From FEN-1279 sp964400285 (GTDB lineage Bacteria; Bacteroidota; Ignavibacteria; Tepidaquicellales; Tepidaquicellaceae), in NCBI GenBank assembly GCA_964400285.1, contig CAYNTK010000005.1, positions 62,001 through 126,000 on the forward strand: 64,000 nt of DNA. Reading direction: 5' to 3'. Position numbers and translations under genes: made by a program. Below the pieces are notes generated by a model. The model was not told the origin of the DNA, ran no database searches, and was given only the letters and a program-made list of their open reading frames with translations. Of the stretch, positions 1 through 8,692 are shown one piece after another. Positions within the stretch are counted from its first letter, which is position 1. Each line of letters starts with the position of its first letter.

Positions 1-695
1 GGTTTTACAATACAAAGAAAGGTGAAAGAAAAGCATATTTTCATATAGGACCAAAATTCGGAACAATTAGCAAAAACTCAGTAAACGAAGCAGTGAAAGA
101 ATGTCGAACAAAAGGCGATGCCGATTGGCTTGTAATTCTTGGCTTTTCATTTGAAAGCGATATTGTTAACGAAAATATTACCACTTCTCTCGGAACATTC
201 GAGGTTACAAAAGTCCGTATGCACGATGACCTGCTGCAGGAAGGTCTTTTAAAACGCGACAAGAAAGCCGCTTCGTTTGTAACGATAGGTGAGCCGGATA
301 TTAACATTATAAAACTTAAAAAAGAAAAGAAAGAAAATCAAAAAATTCAAATTGAACTAAAAGGTCTCGACATATACGACCCGATTAAAGACGAAGTAAA
401 ATCAAGAGATATAAATAACATTGCATACTGGATGCTCGATGATAATTATGATGGAAGTAATTTTATTGTCAGACAGGTATTTTTCTGCGGAGGCGATGGC
501 GATGAATATGAAAGAATGAAAAAATCACTCGAAAAACTTCAAAAGACACTAAAAATTGAAATAGACGAAGAAGCATATTCCCGCTTATATGGTCATATTT
601 CACACCCGGTTGTAATAACAAAAAAAGAACAAAAAATTGCAATAAAAATTATTTCTCTTTTTGGTGAGGAAAGTATGAAAGTGATTTCACTCTAA
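1..695 (+). CDS. Site-specific DNA methyltransferase, C-terminal part (5' truncated by window edge)
   Basis: The reading frame is open from base 3 to the stop at 693-695, so only the C-terminal ~230 residues are present. A GTG at 93 is not the start, because good coding sequence continues upstream of it. The tail contains IELKGLDIYDP, a 'NNIAYWMLDDNYD' stretch, and ends in IAIKIISLFGEESMKVISL. This arrangement matches, from memory, the C-terminal region of adenine-specific methyltransferases of the type III Mod or orphan class, which end in a KVINHLGDEVMKV-like segment. The catalytic DPPY and SAM motifs lie outside the window, so the assignment is by C-terminal resemblance only. It converges on the next gene with a 7-bp gap, and no terminator hairpin separates them. 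A type III Mod would have a res partner, which cannot be seen here. Confidence 0.65.
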   Translation, partial: FYNTKKGERKAYFHIGPKFGTISKNSVNEAVKECRTKGDADWLVILGFSFESDIVNENITTSLGTFEVTKVRMHDDLLQEGLLKRDKKAASFVTIGEPDINIIKLKKEKKENQKIQIELKGLDIYDPIKDEVKSRDINNIAYWMLDDNYDGSNFIVRQVFFCGGDGDEYERMKKSLEKLQKTLKIEIDEEAYSRLYGHISHPVVITKKEQKIAIKIISLFGEESMKVISL

Positions 696-702
696 CTTGT
701 GT

Positions 703-1056
703 TTAATACATTAAAATATTATTCCCTGCAACCTCAAATTCTTTTTTAGTCATAACAGAGTCACAGCCGGATTCGAAGCAGATTTTATAAGTACTCGTTC
801 CCAAAGTCCTCGTTCGGAACGCTTCGTTAATTACTCCTACAATTTTTAGATTTTTTAATTCCGGATTTTTTCTTACGGTTTTGAGAATTTCTAAATTCTT
901 TTCATCATCGAAATCCATAATTACCAAATCTGTTTCTTTTTTTATTTCTTTAAAAATATCTATCTGGTAATTTAACTTGGTAAGTGTTAATACGGTGGTT
1001 TTTATAAAACTTTCGAAGTGTTTGTCTTTCGTCAGTAAAGCAATTCTCCTTGTCAT
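703..1056 (-). CDS. Degenerate response-regulator receiver-like protein
   Basis: A 117-residue protein with the size and alternating beta/alpha pattern of a lone CheY-type receiver. DLVIMDFDDEKN holds a plausible phosphoacceptor Asp at the end of strand 3, and VMTKKEF near the C terminus could supply the conserved Lys. The acidic pair expected after strand 1 is replaced by LLTKDKHF, and the Thr/Ser position after strand 4 reads VGVIN. Phosphorylation is therefore doubtful, and it may be a pseudo-receiver that works by protein contact. It lies 9 bp downstream of the CBS gene on the same strand, so the two are probably co-transcribed. No output domain is present. The family call is moderate and the function unknown. 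Confidence 0.55.
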   Translation of the reverse strand: MTRRIALLTKDKHFESFIKTTVLTLTKLNYQIDIFKEIKKETDLVIMDFDDEKNLEILKTVRKNPELKNLKIVGVINEAFRTRTLGTSTYKICFESGCDSVMTKKEFEVAGNNILMY

Positions 1057-1065
1057 AAAAAATTT

Positions 1066-1497
1066 TTAACCGTTATATTGAATGTACGTATTCAATAAAT
1101 CTATTTTTTCCTCTTTTATTTTACAGTCGTACAGAAGTAAATCTCTCATAGAAATCATTCCTATTAATCTATTTTCTTCAATAACCGGTATATGGCGTAT
1201 ATTTTCCTGTTTTAATATTTGCATGCAGTATTCAGGAGTATCCGATGATTCGATTACGATAACTTGTTTAGTCATTACATCATCTACTAAGGTTGACTTT
1301 AAATCGAGCTCTTTAGCTATACATTTTCGCATCAAATCACGTTCCGAAAAGATTCCTTTAAGTTTGTTTTCGTTGTCCAAAACAGGAACTGCTCCGATGT
1401 TATGTAAATCCATATACTTTGCTACATCGAGCACCGTCATCCCTGCTTTAACAAAGAAAAACCTTTTATCGACCAACAAATTTTTTAATGTCGCCAT
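1066..1497 (-). CDS. CBS-pair domain protein
   Basis: A 143-residue protein made of two CBS motifs and little else. The first (about residues 10-65) contains VLDVAKYMDLHNIGAVPVLD and GIFSERDL. The second (about 75-135) contains QENIRHIPVIEENRLIGMIS followed by MRDLL. CBS pairs bind adenosine nucleotides and act as energy or ligand sensors; stand-alone ones usually regulate a partner protein. The likely partner here is the receiver-like protein encoded immediately downstream. The ATG is preceded on the coding strand by an AGGAG-like run (AAAAAGGAGAAAAAAAT), which supports this start. The nucleotide bound cannot be inferred. Confidence 0.85.
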   Translation of the reverse strand: MATLKNLLVDKRFFFVKAGMTVLDVAKYMDLHNIGAVPVLDNENKLKGIFSERDLMRKCIAKELDLKSTLVDDVMTKQVIVIESSDTPEYCMQILKQENIRHIPVIEENRLIGMISMRDLLLYDCKIKEEKIDLLNTYIQYNG

Positions 1498-1829
1498 ATT
1501 TTTTTCTCCTTTTTATAAAATAAATATTTCAATTTAATATAGCAAGTTTTTTTGTAAAAAGTGGAATAGAAACTATTATGCATAATCTCGCACAACAAGG
1601 GAAAATTATAAGTAAGATTTGTTTTGTTATAAATATTGTGTCTCAAAGGAAAATGTGCCATAGGCACAAGATATTTATAGCATTTTATAACATTATAAAA
1701 ATCGTGCCGTTATGAACAGTATATTTAAGACGGGTGTGCATAGTTTCTCAACAAATTCCAGTAATCTGAATTACAATTGATTTTTGTAAATATTATATTT
1801 GTTAATTATTTATTTTTTAGTTTGATATA
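1498..1829. other. Divergent intergenic region with a small hairpin
   Basis: This 332-bp stretch separates the CBS gene from the polysaccharide operon and must hold both promoters. I see a perfect short hairpin, TGTGCC-ATA-GGCACA, at 1654-1668. A TATATTTG element at 1794-1801 resembles the Bacteroidota -7 box (TAnnTTTG), but no well-spaced -33 partner is visible. A 60-codon reading frame on the minus strand looks like chance. Nothing else is recognised. Confidence 0.4.
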
Positions 1830-2993
1830 TTGAATTTTAATTTGGAAAAACAGAAAAAGATAGTTCTGGTCGGTCCTACTTATCCATATAGAGGGGGAAA
1901 CTCTCTCTATGTCTCATTTTTGTATGACTTACTAAAAGATTACTTTAATGTAGAGGTAGTAAATTACAAGCTGCTTTATCCTTCAATTCTTTTTCCCGGA
2001 ACAACCCAAAATGATGTGAGTAAATATGTAATTAAAGAAGTAAAAAGCAAAAGATTAATAAATTCTATTAATCCGTTTTCTTGGTTTAAAACTGCTAAGT
2101 ATATAAAAAATTTAAACGCTGACCTTATAATTTTCGATTGGTGGAATCCCTTTTTCGGTCCTTCGCACAGAGTTATTTCGGGATTGATAAGAAAAAAATA
2201 CAAAGATAAAATTGTCTTCATCACTGAAAATGTAATTTCTCACGAAGCAAGGTTTATAGATAAATTTTTGACGAAAATAGGACTTAAAAATGCGGATTAT
2301 TTTGTCGCACTTTCTAACGTAGTCGAAAAAACACTTAAAGAATATACGACCAAAAAAATTTACAAATCCGCACTACCAATATACGATTGCTATAATCTGG
2401 ATAAAAATATTGATATCAGCTTTCAAAAAAAAGAATTAGGTTTTGCCGAAAACGATTTTATCATTCTGTTTTTTGGCTATGTAAGGAAATACAAAGGATT
2501 GGATGTTGTAATAGATGCAATGCCCGATATTTTAAAAAGTAATGTAAATGCGAGATTGTTAATTGTTGGTGAATTTTATGACTCACCCGATAAATATATT
2601 GAGCAGATAAAAAAACTAAAACTTGATAATTATATTAAAATAATTAAACAATTCGTTCCAAATGAGGAAGTTGGCAAGTATTATTCTGTTGCCGATATAG
2701 TTGTTCTTCCTTATTTATCGGCTACACAAAGCGGAGTTCTTAATATTGCATACGGATTTCTGAAACCCGTAATCGTTACTAATGTCGGCGGTCTTGCTGA
2801 AGATGTTATAGATGGTAAAACTGGCTATATAGTTACACCTGATAACGCTGAAGAAATATCTGAAGCTGTAAAAAGATTTATCTCTGAAAAAAATAATATC
2901 GACTTTAGTAAAAATATTGAAGAAAAATTGAAAGATAATTTATTCAATAAATTCCCATCTTTAATTGAAGAAATTTTAAATAATATAAAATGA
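1830..2993 (+). CDS. Glycosyltransferase family 4 (GT-B) protein
   Basis: A 387-residue GT-B enzyme. The N-terminal Rossmann domain begins IVLVGPTYPYRGGNS, a glycine-rich acceptor-side loop. The C-terminal nucleotide-sugar domain contains ILFFGYVRKYKGLD and ADIVVLPYLSATQSGVLN followed by KPVIVTNVGGLAEDVIDG, which is typical of GT4. The first Glu of the EX7E motif appears to be replaced (SATQSG), so the donor site is atypical. The start is a TTG at 1830; no in-frame ATG lies close by. It opens a five-gene operon and overlaps the next gene by ATGA (2990-2993). It probably adds a sugar to a lipid-linked glycan at the cytoplasmic face of the membrane. Donor and acceptor are unknown. Confidence 0.85.
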   Translation: MNFNLEKQKKIVLVGPTYPYRGGNSLYVSFLYDLLKDYFNVEVVNYKLLYPSILFPGTTQNDVSKYVIKEVKSKRLINSINPFSWFKTAKYIKNLNADLIIFDWWNPFFGPSHRVISGLIRKKYKDKIVFITENVISHEARFIDKFLTKIGLKNADYFVALSNVVEKTLKEYTTKKIYKSALPIYDCYNLDKNIDISFQKKELGFAENDFIILFFGYVRKYKGLDVVIDAMPDILKSNVNARLLIVGEFYDSPDKYIEQIKKLKLDNYIKIIKQFVPNEEVGKYYSVADIVVLPYLSATQSGVLNIAYGFLKPVIVTNVGGLAEDVIDGKTGYIVTPDNAEEISEAVKRFISEKNNIDFSKNIEEKLKDNLFNKFPSLIEEILNNIK

Positions 2994-4105
2994 TTTTAAA
3001 AAGTAATTGTAAATATTTTCCAGGTGATCGCCCCTGTAAATTTCATAAAGCAGAAAATATAATTTGCTCCGATTGCCCTCATTTTGTGGAAAAAGGTGAA
3101 ATAATATTAATAATAAAACTCGATGCAATTGGCGATGTTCTTCGTACCACATCTATTTTGCATTCGCTTAAAGCAAAACACCCTGATTCTTTTATAGTTT
3201 GGCTGACTAAAGAAAATGCAAAAGATATTTTTGAACTAAATCATTATGTTGATGAAGTTAAAACTCTTGAATCTCCTGAGCTTCTTTCTGATTTGTCTTT
3301 AATTAAATTTGATATAGTTATTAATCTCGACCCTTCTCCCGTTAGCTCTTCCCTTGCCTCTTTTACAAAATCAGATAAAAAAATTGGCTTCGGCTTAAAT
3401 GAAAAAGGTAAAGTTTATCCGTTTAATATTGAATCCGAAGAGTGGTTCGAAATGGGAGCTTTCGATTCACTTAAAAAAAGGAATGAAAAAACATATCAAC
3501 AAATCATTCATGAAATATGTTCGCTTGATTATAATAAAGGTGAAATAATATTTAATTTATCTGAATACGAAACAAAGCTTGCGGAAAAGTTTTATAAAAA
3601 AAATAAACTCAATCGCTTCGACAAAATTATCGGAATAAATGCAGGTGCAAGCAATAGATGGCAATTTAAAAAATGGAGAACAGAAGGATATATCGAATTA
3701 ATTAAACTCCTTAGTAAAGAATATAATTGTGCGTTTTTATTATTCGGTGGGAAAAATGAAATAAAACTTAACAGACAACTTAAGAAAACAACTAAAAATA
3801 TTTTCGATACAGGTAGTAACAACACTTTAAGAGAACTTGCTTCTTATATAAATCTTGTTGACGTGCTTATTACGGGTGATACACTTGCTCTGCACATTGC
3901 TACCGCTCTGAAAAAGAATGTTGTATGTATTTTTGGTCCTACCTCATATGCAGAAATCGAAGACTATGGCTTAATAACAAAAGTGTATCCCGATTTGGAA
4001 TGCCTATCCTGTTATAAAAACAAATGCGATTTTGTCCCAAACTGTATGGAACTTGTAACTACCAAAATGGTTTTAAATTCTGTTAAATCAATTTTTGAAA
4101 AATGA
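2990..4105 (+). CDS. Glycosyltransferase family 9 (heptosyltransferase-like) with two cysteine clusters
   Basis: A 371-residue GT-B protein of the LPS heptosyltransferase (GT9) family. Family signatures are IIKLDAIGDVLRTTSILHSL near residue 42, INAGASNRWQFKKW in the middle, and GDTLALHIATALKKNVVCIF followed by GPTS near the C terminus. It also carries an N-terminal extension with Cys7, Cys16, Cys26 and Cys29 (GDRPC and CSDC) and a C-terminal CLSCYKNKC...NCM cluster. Each is a possible metal site, or the two could pair as disulfides. Translation is coupled to the GT4 gene before it (ATGA) and to the methyltransferase after it. It is expected to extend an LPS core or surface glycan with a heptose-like sugar; the true substrate is not known. 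Confidence 0.85.
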   Translation: MILKSNCKYFPGDRPCKFHKAENIICSDCPHFVEKGEIILIIKLDAIGDVLRTTSILHSLKAKHPDSFIVWLTKENAKDIFELNHYVDEVKTLESPELLSDLSLIKFDIVINLDPSPVSSSLASFTKSDKKIGFGLNEKGKVYPFNIESEEWFEMGAFDSLKKRNEKTYQQIIHEICSLDYNKGEIIFNLSEYETKLAEKFYKKNKLNRFDKIIGINAGASNRWQFKKWRTEGYIELIKLLSKEYNCAFLLFGGKNEIKLNRQLKKTTKNIFDTGSNNTLRELASYINLVDVLITGDTLALHIATALKKNVVCIFGPTSYAEIEDYGLITKVYPDLECLSCYKNKCDFVPNCMELVTTKMVLNSVKSIFEK

Positions 4106-4908
4106 AGTATGACCCTGTAAAAAAAGTTTTTGGAAATATTGTATCGAGAAATATTTTCTTAAGAAGAATATTTTATTGGATTCTCGACCTGATGTTCCTG
4201 CGCTCATGGCACGTGAGAAAAGAAATAAAGGAAAAAATTAAATATAAAATAAAAATGAAAATTCTGGATGCAGGAATGGGTTTTGGTCAATATACTTATT
4301 TTCTTTCTAAACATTTTCCCGCAGCAGAAATCCTTGCAGTAGATGTTAAAGAAGAACAAGTCGACGACTGTAAATACTTTTTTTCTAATAGCAATATACA
4401 CAGAGCAAAATTTGAAATCGCAGATTTAACTAAAATAAATTTCCAGAATGAATTTGATTTTATCTTATCGGTAGATGTTATGGAGCATATTGTTGAAGAT
4501 GAACTCGTTTTCAAAAATTTTGCGAATGCATTAAAAAAGGGTGGTAAACTTCTTGTTAATACCCCTTCGGATTTAGGTGGTAGCGATGTCCACGACCATG
4601 ATGACGAAAGCTTTATAGAAGAACACGCCAGAGATGGTTATTCCAAAAAAGATATTACCGAAAAACTCGAAAGAGCAGGTATGAAAGTAATTGACTTCAA
4701 ATATACTTATGGAAAATTTGGAACAATCTCTTGGAGACTTGGTATTAAATATCCAATATTGATTGCAGGAATTTCAAAATTTTTAATATTAATTTTACCT
4801 ATATATTATTTATTTACACTTTGGCTGATTTTAATTTTAATGTGGCTCGATTTGAAAACCGATAATAAAGAGGGAACAGGTATAGTAGTGCTCGCAGAAA
4901 AAATTTAG
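4102..4908 (+). CDS. SAM-dependent methyltransferase with C-terminal membrane segments
   Basis: A 268-residue class I methyltransferase. Motif I is ILDAGMGFGQYTYFLS, followed by an acidic strand-2 end (AEILAVDVKEEQ) and the motif-IV-like FDFILSVDVMEHI. After the Rossmann fold, about residues 210-250 are hydrophobic (ILIAGISKFLILILPIYYLF and onward), which suggests one or two membrane helices anchoring it at the inner membrane. Its start overlaps the GT9 stop by 4 bp, so it belongs to the same glycan operon. A likely role is methylation of a lipid-linked sugar or saccharide intermediate. The acceptor atom is unknown. Confidence 0.8.
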   Translation: MKYDPVKKVFGNIVSRNIFLRRIFYWILDLMFLRSWHVRKEIKEKIKYKIKMKILDAGMGFGQYTYFLSKHFPAAEILAVDVKEEQVDDCKYFFSNSNIHRAKFEIADLTKINFQNEFDFILSVDVMEHIVEDELVFKNFANALKKGGKLLVNTPSDLGGSDVHDHDDESFIEEHARDGYSKKDITEKLERAGMKVIDFKYTYGKFGTISWRLGIKYPILIAGISKFLILILPIYYLFTLWLILILMWLDLKTDNKEGTGIVVLAEKI

Positions 4909-4957
4909 TTTAAAAGATTTCTTTTCGCTTTTTTAGAGATTCAATTATTATAAGAAA

Positions 4958-6298
4958 ATGAATAATTTTCAAAAATTATCTCCGCAAACTAAAAAATATT
5001 TTTACCTTATTCTATTTTCTGCTTTTGTTCTGAAAATAATTTTAATTTTTACTCTTCCAGCAGAAATTCGTTCCGATAGTCTCGATTATCACCGAATTGC
5101 TATTAATCTTGTGAAATTTGGAGAATATGCTTTTGAACCCGGTAAACCAACTGCAAATTTTTCCTGTGGATATCCGCTTTTCCTTGCTGGTGTTTATAAA
5201 CTGTTTGGAACGGAACAATCAGTAGTTCGTTTTATAAATTCACTACTTGAAATTATTACCGGCTTGTTCTTCTTCTTGATTTGTCTGAAATTTTTTGACG
5301 AAAAATTTTCTCTCATCGCTCTTGCAATATTTGCTCTCTTTCCTTCTAATATTTTATTCTCTCAAACAGTTTTAACCGAACCAGTATTCGGAATGTTTGC
5401 TGTTATTTTACTATTCTATTGCTTAAATCAAAATATTAATAATAAAATTTTTTTTATCGGCCTAATTTGGGGATATGCTGTATTAATACGTTCTTCTTTT
5501 TCATTATCGGTTGTTTTAATGCTAATTTTTATTTTCAAATATAAACAAGAATTGTTTGAGGGATTTAAAACAAAAAGATTAAAAAAAGCGTTTCAATATT
5601 CATTCCTTTTTCTTCTTGGCTTATCTATAGTAATAGCTCCATGGCTAATTAGAAATAAAATTGCCCTTAATACCTTTACTATCGCTACTCAAGGAGGATT
5701 TACATTCTGGTCTGGTAGTAATCCAAACGCAACTGGAACGTGGTATTTTAAAATCGAAGAATCGAATCCAATGTTTAATATAGATAATGAAGTCGAAAGA
5801 GATAAAGCTTTTTACAGAGAGGGGTTAAAATATGCTCTCCATAATCCGCACAAATTTTTTATTACTGGTTTTAAAAAAATCGGCTACCTTTTCTCCAGCG
5901 AAAGGTTGATACTCCTATATTTTACAAATATTGATGACACAGGCAAAACCTCTACGCAAGTTTATAAATCTATTAATCCTATTTTTATTGCACTTGTTAA
6001 TATACCATATTTTGTTGTTATGTTGTTGGGAATTTGGGGGCTACTCGCTTTTAAGAAAAAAACTTTTTTCCTTTATGGTTTTATTGTCACTTGGATGATT
6101 ACTTTTTTCCTTTTTGTTGCTCTCGCTCGTTATCATTATGTGTTAATCCCGTTTTTTATTCTTGGTACTGTGAATTTATTTTACTTGGGAAAATCGGTAT
6201 GGTATAATCTTAGCTTAATAAAAAAAATCATTGCTATTTGCTTTAATCTTTTTCTGCTTGGGGTTTGGATTTCGGAATTCTATCTTATGTATAAATGA
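4958..6298 (+). CDS. GT39/ArnT-like membrane glycosyltransferase
   Basis: A 446-residue polytopic protein with about ten hydrophobic segments. The first large periplasmic loop carries EIRSDSLDYHRIAINLV, which fits the acidic catalytic loop of GT-C enzymes of the PMT/ArnT type, followed by SCGYPLFLAGVYKLFG. Such enzymes use polyprenyl-phosphate sugars as donors and act at the periplasmic face. A 49-bp gap separates it from the methyltransferase, and it overlaps the next gene by ATGA at 6295-6298. The family call rests on topology and loop motifs; the sugar and acceptor are unknown. Confidence 0.75.
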   Translation: MNNFQKLSPQTKKYFYLILFSAFVLKIILIFTLPAEIRSDSLDYHRIAINLVKFGEYAFEPGKPTANFSCGYPLFLAGVYKLFGTEQSVVRFINSLLEIITGLFFFLICLKFFDEKFSLIALAIFALFPSNILFSQTVLTEPVFGMFAVILLFYCLNQNINNKIFFIGLIWGYAVLIRSSFSLSVVLMLIFIFKYKQELFEGFKTKRLKKAFQYSFLFLLGLSIVIAPWLIRNKIALNTFTIATQGGFTFWSGSNPNATGTWYFKIEESNPMFNIDNEVERDKAFYREGLKYALHNPHKFFITGFKKIGYLFSSERLILLYFTNIDDTGKTSTQVYKSINPIFIALVNIPYFVVMLLGIWGLLAFKKKTFFLYGFIVTWMITFFLFVALARYHYVLIPFFILGTVNLFYLGKSVWYNLSLIKKIIAICFNLFLLGVWISEFYLMYK

Positions 6299-7665
6299 TA
6301 ATAAATTTTAAAAAAATATTACTTATCTTAATTCTTGCATTTATACTTATAATATCTATTTACCAAATTATAAATTATACTTTACTTTTTTCTGAGCAAA
6401 GTTTGCAAATGGATTTTACCGCTTATTATGCTGCAGGAAAAAGTCTTAATAATGGTTTATCACCTTACGATAATCATATCTTAACACGCTGGGATTTGTG
6501 GGATGGCGTTGCCACATTTAAGCACAGTAGATTTTTGTATCCTCCGCTTGTCGCTAATCTGTTCCAGCCTCTTGCTCGTATACCTTTTCTGCAAGCTAAG
6601 TATATATGGAATTTTTTTAATCTCTTCTGCCTGGTTATTTGTTTTTTCATTCTTGCTTTTATTTTTTGGAATAAAGACAATAAAAATTCTTTTAATAAAA
6701 TTACCAAAATCATTATTTCTGCTATTTTGATGTTCAATTTTTTCCCCTTTATTGCTCTTCTGGAAAGGGGACAGATTGATTGTATTACTTTACTCTTTTT
6801 ATTAATTGGTTTGTTGTTATTGATTAAAAATAAAAAATATGATTTTTTAACTGGAATTCTTTTCGGGTTAGCGACCCTTTTTAAATTGTATAGTATTTTA
6901 CTTATTCCATTTCTAATTATTCAAAAAAAATATAAAGTAGTTCTTGGTTATTGCATTGGAATATTTTTTCTTGTAATTCTTACTATAATATTTAGTGGGA
7001 AAGATATTTCTTATAATTATCTAACAAATGATGCTCCTCGTATTGCAAAATATGGAAGTGGTGGCACCGAGGAAATGAGAATTCCTGCATGGATACTGAA
7101 AGCATATTTTCCAATGACTCCAACTTCTATATCTATCGTGGATGGTAAAATGTATTTAACCGAATCGATTAGCTTTAATTCAAAGGCATCATTTATTAGA
7201 ATGCTTGAAGTTAGCTTGCCAAATTTGTTTTCTAATTCTGTTTATTCTTTAATAGTTTTCTTTATTTTTTTTGCTATATTATTTTACTATCGTAAAAAGT
7301 TTTTATTAAACTCTATTGTTAATAATTTCCTTTTTTGGCAGGCAGTTTTAATTGTTATAACACTCTCGAGCCCATATACTTGGGTTATGAACCTTGTTTG
7401 GTTAATACCGTTTGTTTTTATTGTTGTAGAAATATTTCCTACTTTATTCCAAAAGAAAAGCTTCATTTTATTAATAATAATTACCTTCGGATATTTACTA
7501 CTTGCTCTTCCTGATAACTTACTACTTACAAAAGATATAAAAATTATAGGCGAATTGATTAAAAGCAGATTTGTTATTTCAGAATTTCTACTCCTTATTT
7601 CATTAATTATTTATCTAAAAAACAAATATACAAAAGATATAAAAATATCTGAGCTATTCTATTAA
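6295..7665 (+). CDS. GT87/DUF2029-like membrane glycosyltransferase
   Basis: A 456-residue protein with roughly ten membrane helices. The loop after the first helix reads QMDFTAYYAAGKSLNNGLSP, with Tyr-Asp and a later RFLYPPLVANLFQPLARIP. This D-F-x-x-Y-Y-A-A-G pattern is characteristic of DUF2029 (GT87) proteins such as mycobacterial polyprenyl-phosphomannose-dependent mannosyltransferases. It is translationally coupled to the GT39-like gene, so the two GT-C enzymes probably act in sequence on one glycan. It is the last gene of the + strand operon. No terminator hairpin was found before the convergent gene at 7825. Confidence 0.75.
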   Translation: MIINFKKILLILILAFILIISIYQIINYTLLFSEQSLQMDFTAYYAAGKSLNNGLSPYDNHILTRWDLWDGVATFKHSRFLYPPLVANLFQPLARIPFLQAKYIWNFFNLFCLVICFFILAFIFWNKDNKNSFNKITKIIISAILMFNFFPFIALLERGQIDCITLLFLLIGLLLLIKNKKYDFLTGILFGLATLFKLYSILLIPFLIIQKKYKVVLGYCIGIFFLVILTIIFSGKDISYNYLTNDAPRIAKYGSGGTEEMRIPAWILKAYFPMTPTSISIVDGKMYLTESISFNSKASFIRMLEVSLPNLFSNSVYSLIVFFIFFAILFYYRKKFLLNSIVNNFLFWQAVLIVITLSSPYTWVMNLVWLIPFVFIVVEIFPTLFQKKSFILLIIITFGYLLLALPDNLLLTKDIKIIGELIKSRFVISEFLLLISLIIYLKNKYTKDIKISELFY

Positions 7666-7824
7666 TTTTGGGAAAAATATCCTTTGTCATTTATTTGATT
7701 GTTCTCAACTGTAGTTTCGTGTGAAAAAAAATCCGAAAAACTTTAAATGTAATGTTTATTATTACAAAATTATTGCTGAAAAAATAGTGCGGTTAATCGT
7801 ATGATAATGCTAAAATAATTTTAT

Positions 7825-8592
7825 TCATAAAATTCGTCTATATTTAATTATATGAATAATAAATTTATATGCTAATTTAATATGATTTAGTAATACATAA
7901 ACCACATTAAAATGTTGTGAAAGTATTTTTATCCTTTCGAAAAGTGAACTTAGTGTATTTTTCCTCGAATATCCACCTAATAAAAATTTCGTTATTATTT
8001 CTTTCGTATTAATTATCTTATTACTGCGTTTTAATATTTTTATTGTCCAGTCTATATCTGCACAGTGTTTGTATTTTATATCATACGGCGGTATAATTTC
8101 TCTCTTTATTATCATAGATTGGTGAGATACCACCATACCATTTATCATATCTCCCCAACTTAGATTATCTGGAGGTGTCTTTAATTTCCTTTTTCCGTAG
8201 CTTTTCCCTTTATCATCTACAAGTTCTGTATCTCCATAATATACATCGGCATTTATTTCACACGAAAAAATTTTACTTAAAGTATCGCTTGAATAAATTA
8301 TATCTCCACCATTTAAAAACCAGATATAATCCCCGGTTGCAAGTTTAAGCCCCTTATTCATTGCATCGTAAATTCCTTTGTCTGGTTCGGATATCCATTT
8401 ACTAATTAAATCCTCGTTTTGCTTTACCACATCTATTGTTCCATCGGTTGAACCGCCATCTACTATTATAAATTCTATGTTTGTATAATTTTGTGTCTTA
8501 ACACTCTCTAATGTTTTTAAAAAATTTAATCTATTATTATAAACAACGGTTATTATACTAACCTTAGGATTATATTTAATTTTTTCTTCCAC
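7825..8592 (-). CDS. Glycosyltransferase family 2 protein
   Basis: A 255-residue GT-A enzyme. The donor-binding start is SIITVVYNNRLNFLKTLESV, followed by FIIVDGGSTDGT and the metal-site region YIWFLNGGDIIY. The motif EPDKGIYDAMNKGLKLATGD is typical of the WcaE/PglI-like subgroup of GT2. The start codon is GTG at 8592. A weakly amphipathic C-terminal stretch rich in Ile/Leu may touch the membrane. It is followed by another - strand glycosyltransferase gene, so the two may share a transcript. Donor sugar not predictable. Confidence 0.87.
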   Translation of the reverse strand: MEEKIKYNPKVSIITVVYNNRLNFLKTLESVKTQNYTNIEFIIVDGGSTDGTIDVVKQNEDLISKWISEPDKGIYDAMNKGLKLATGDYIWFLNGGDIIYSSDTLSKIFSCEINADVYYGDTELVDDKGKSYGKRKLKTPPDNLSWGDMINGMVVSHQSMIIKREIIPPYDIKYKHCADIDWTIKILKRSNKIINTKEIITKFLLGGYSRKNTLSSLFERIKILSQHFNVVYVLLNHIKLAYKFIIHIIKYRRIL

Positions 8593-8692
8593 TTAAAGTG
8601 TTTTAATAAATTTAATGGTAAAAAGTAAATACTAAAATGAAAATTCTAAACCGTGTAAGCCAAATTCATAATCTTTTACTGGTTTACTATAC

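Noticed and set aside
93..695. GTG at 93 as the start of the first gene
   Set aside because: The same frame continues with good coding character to the left edge, so the gene is truncated.
1485..1667. 60-codon minus-strand reading frame upstream of the CBS gene
   Set aside because: No ribosome site, no domain, AT-driven composition, and it overlaps the CBS start.
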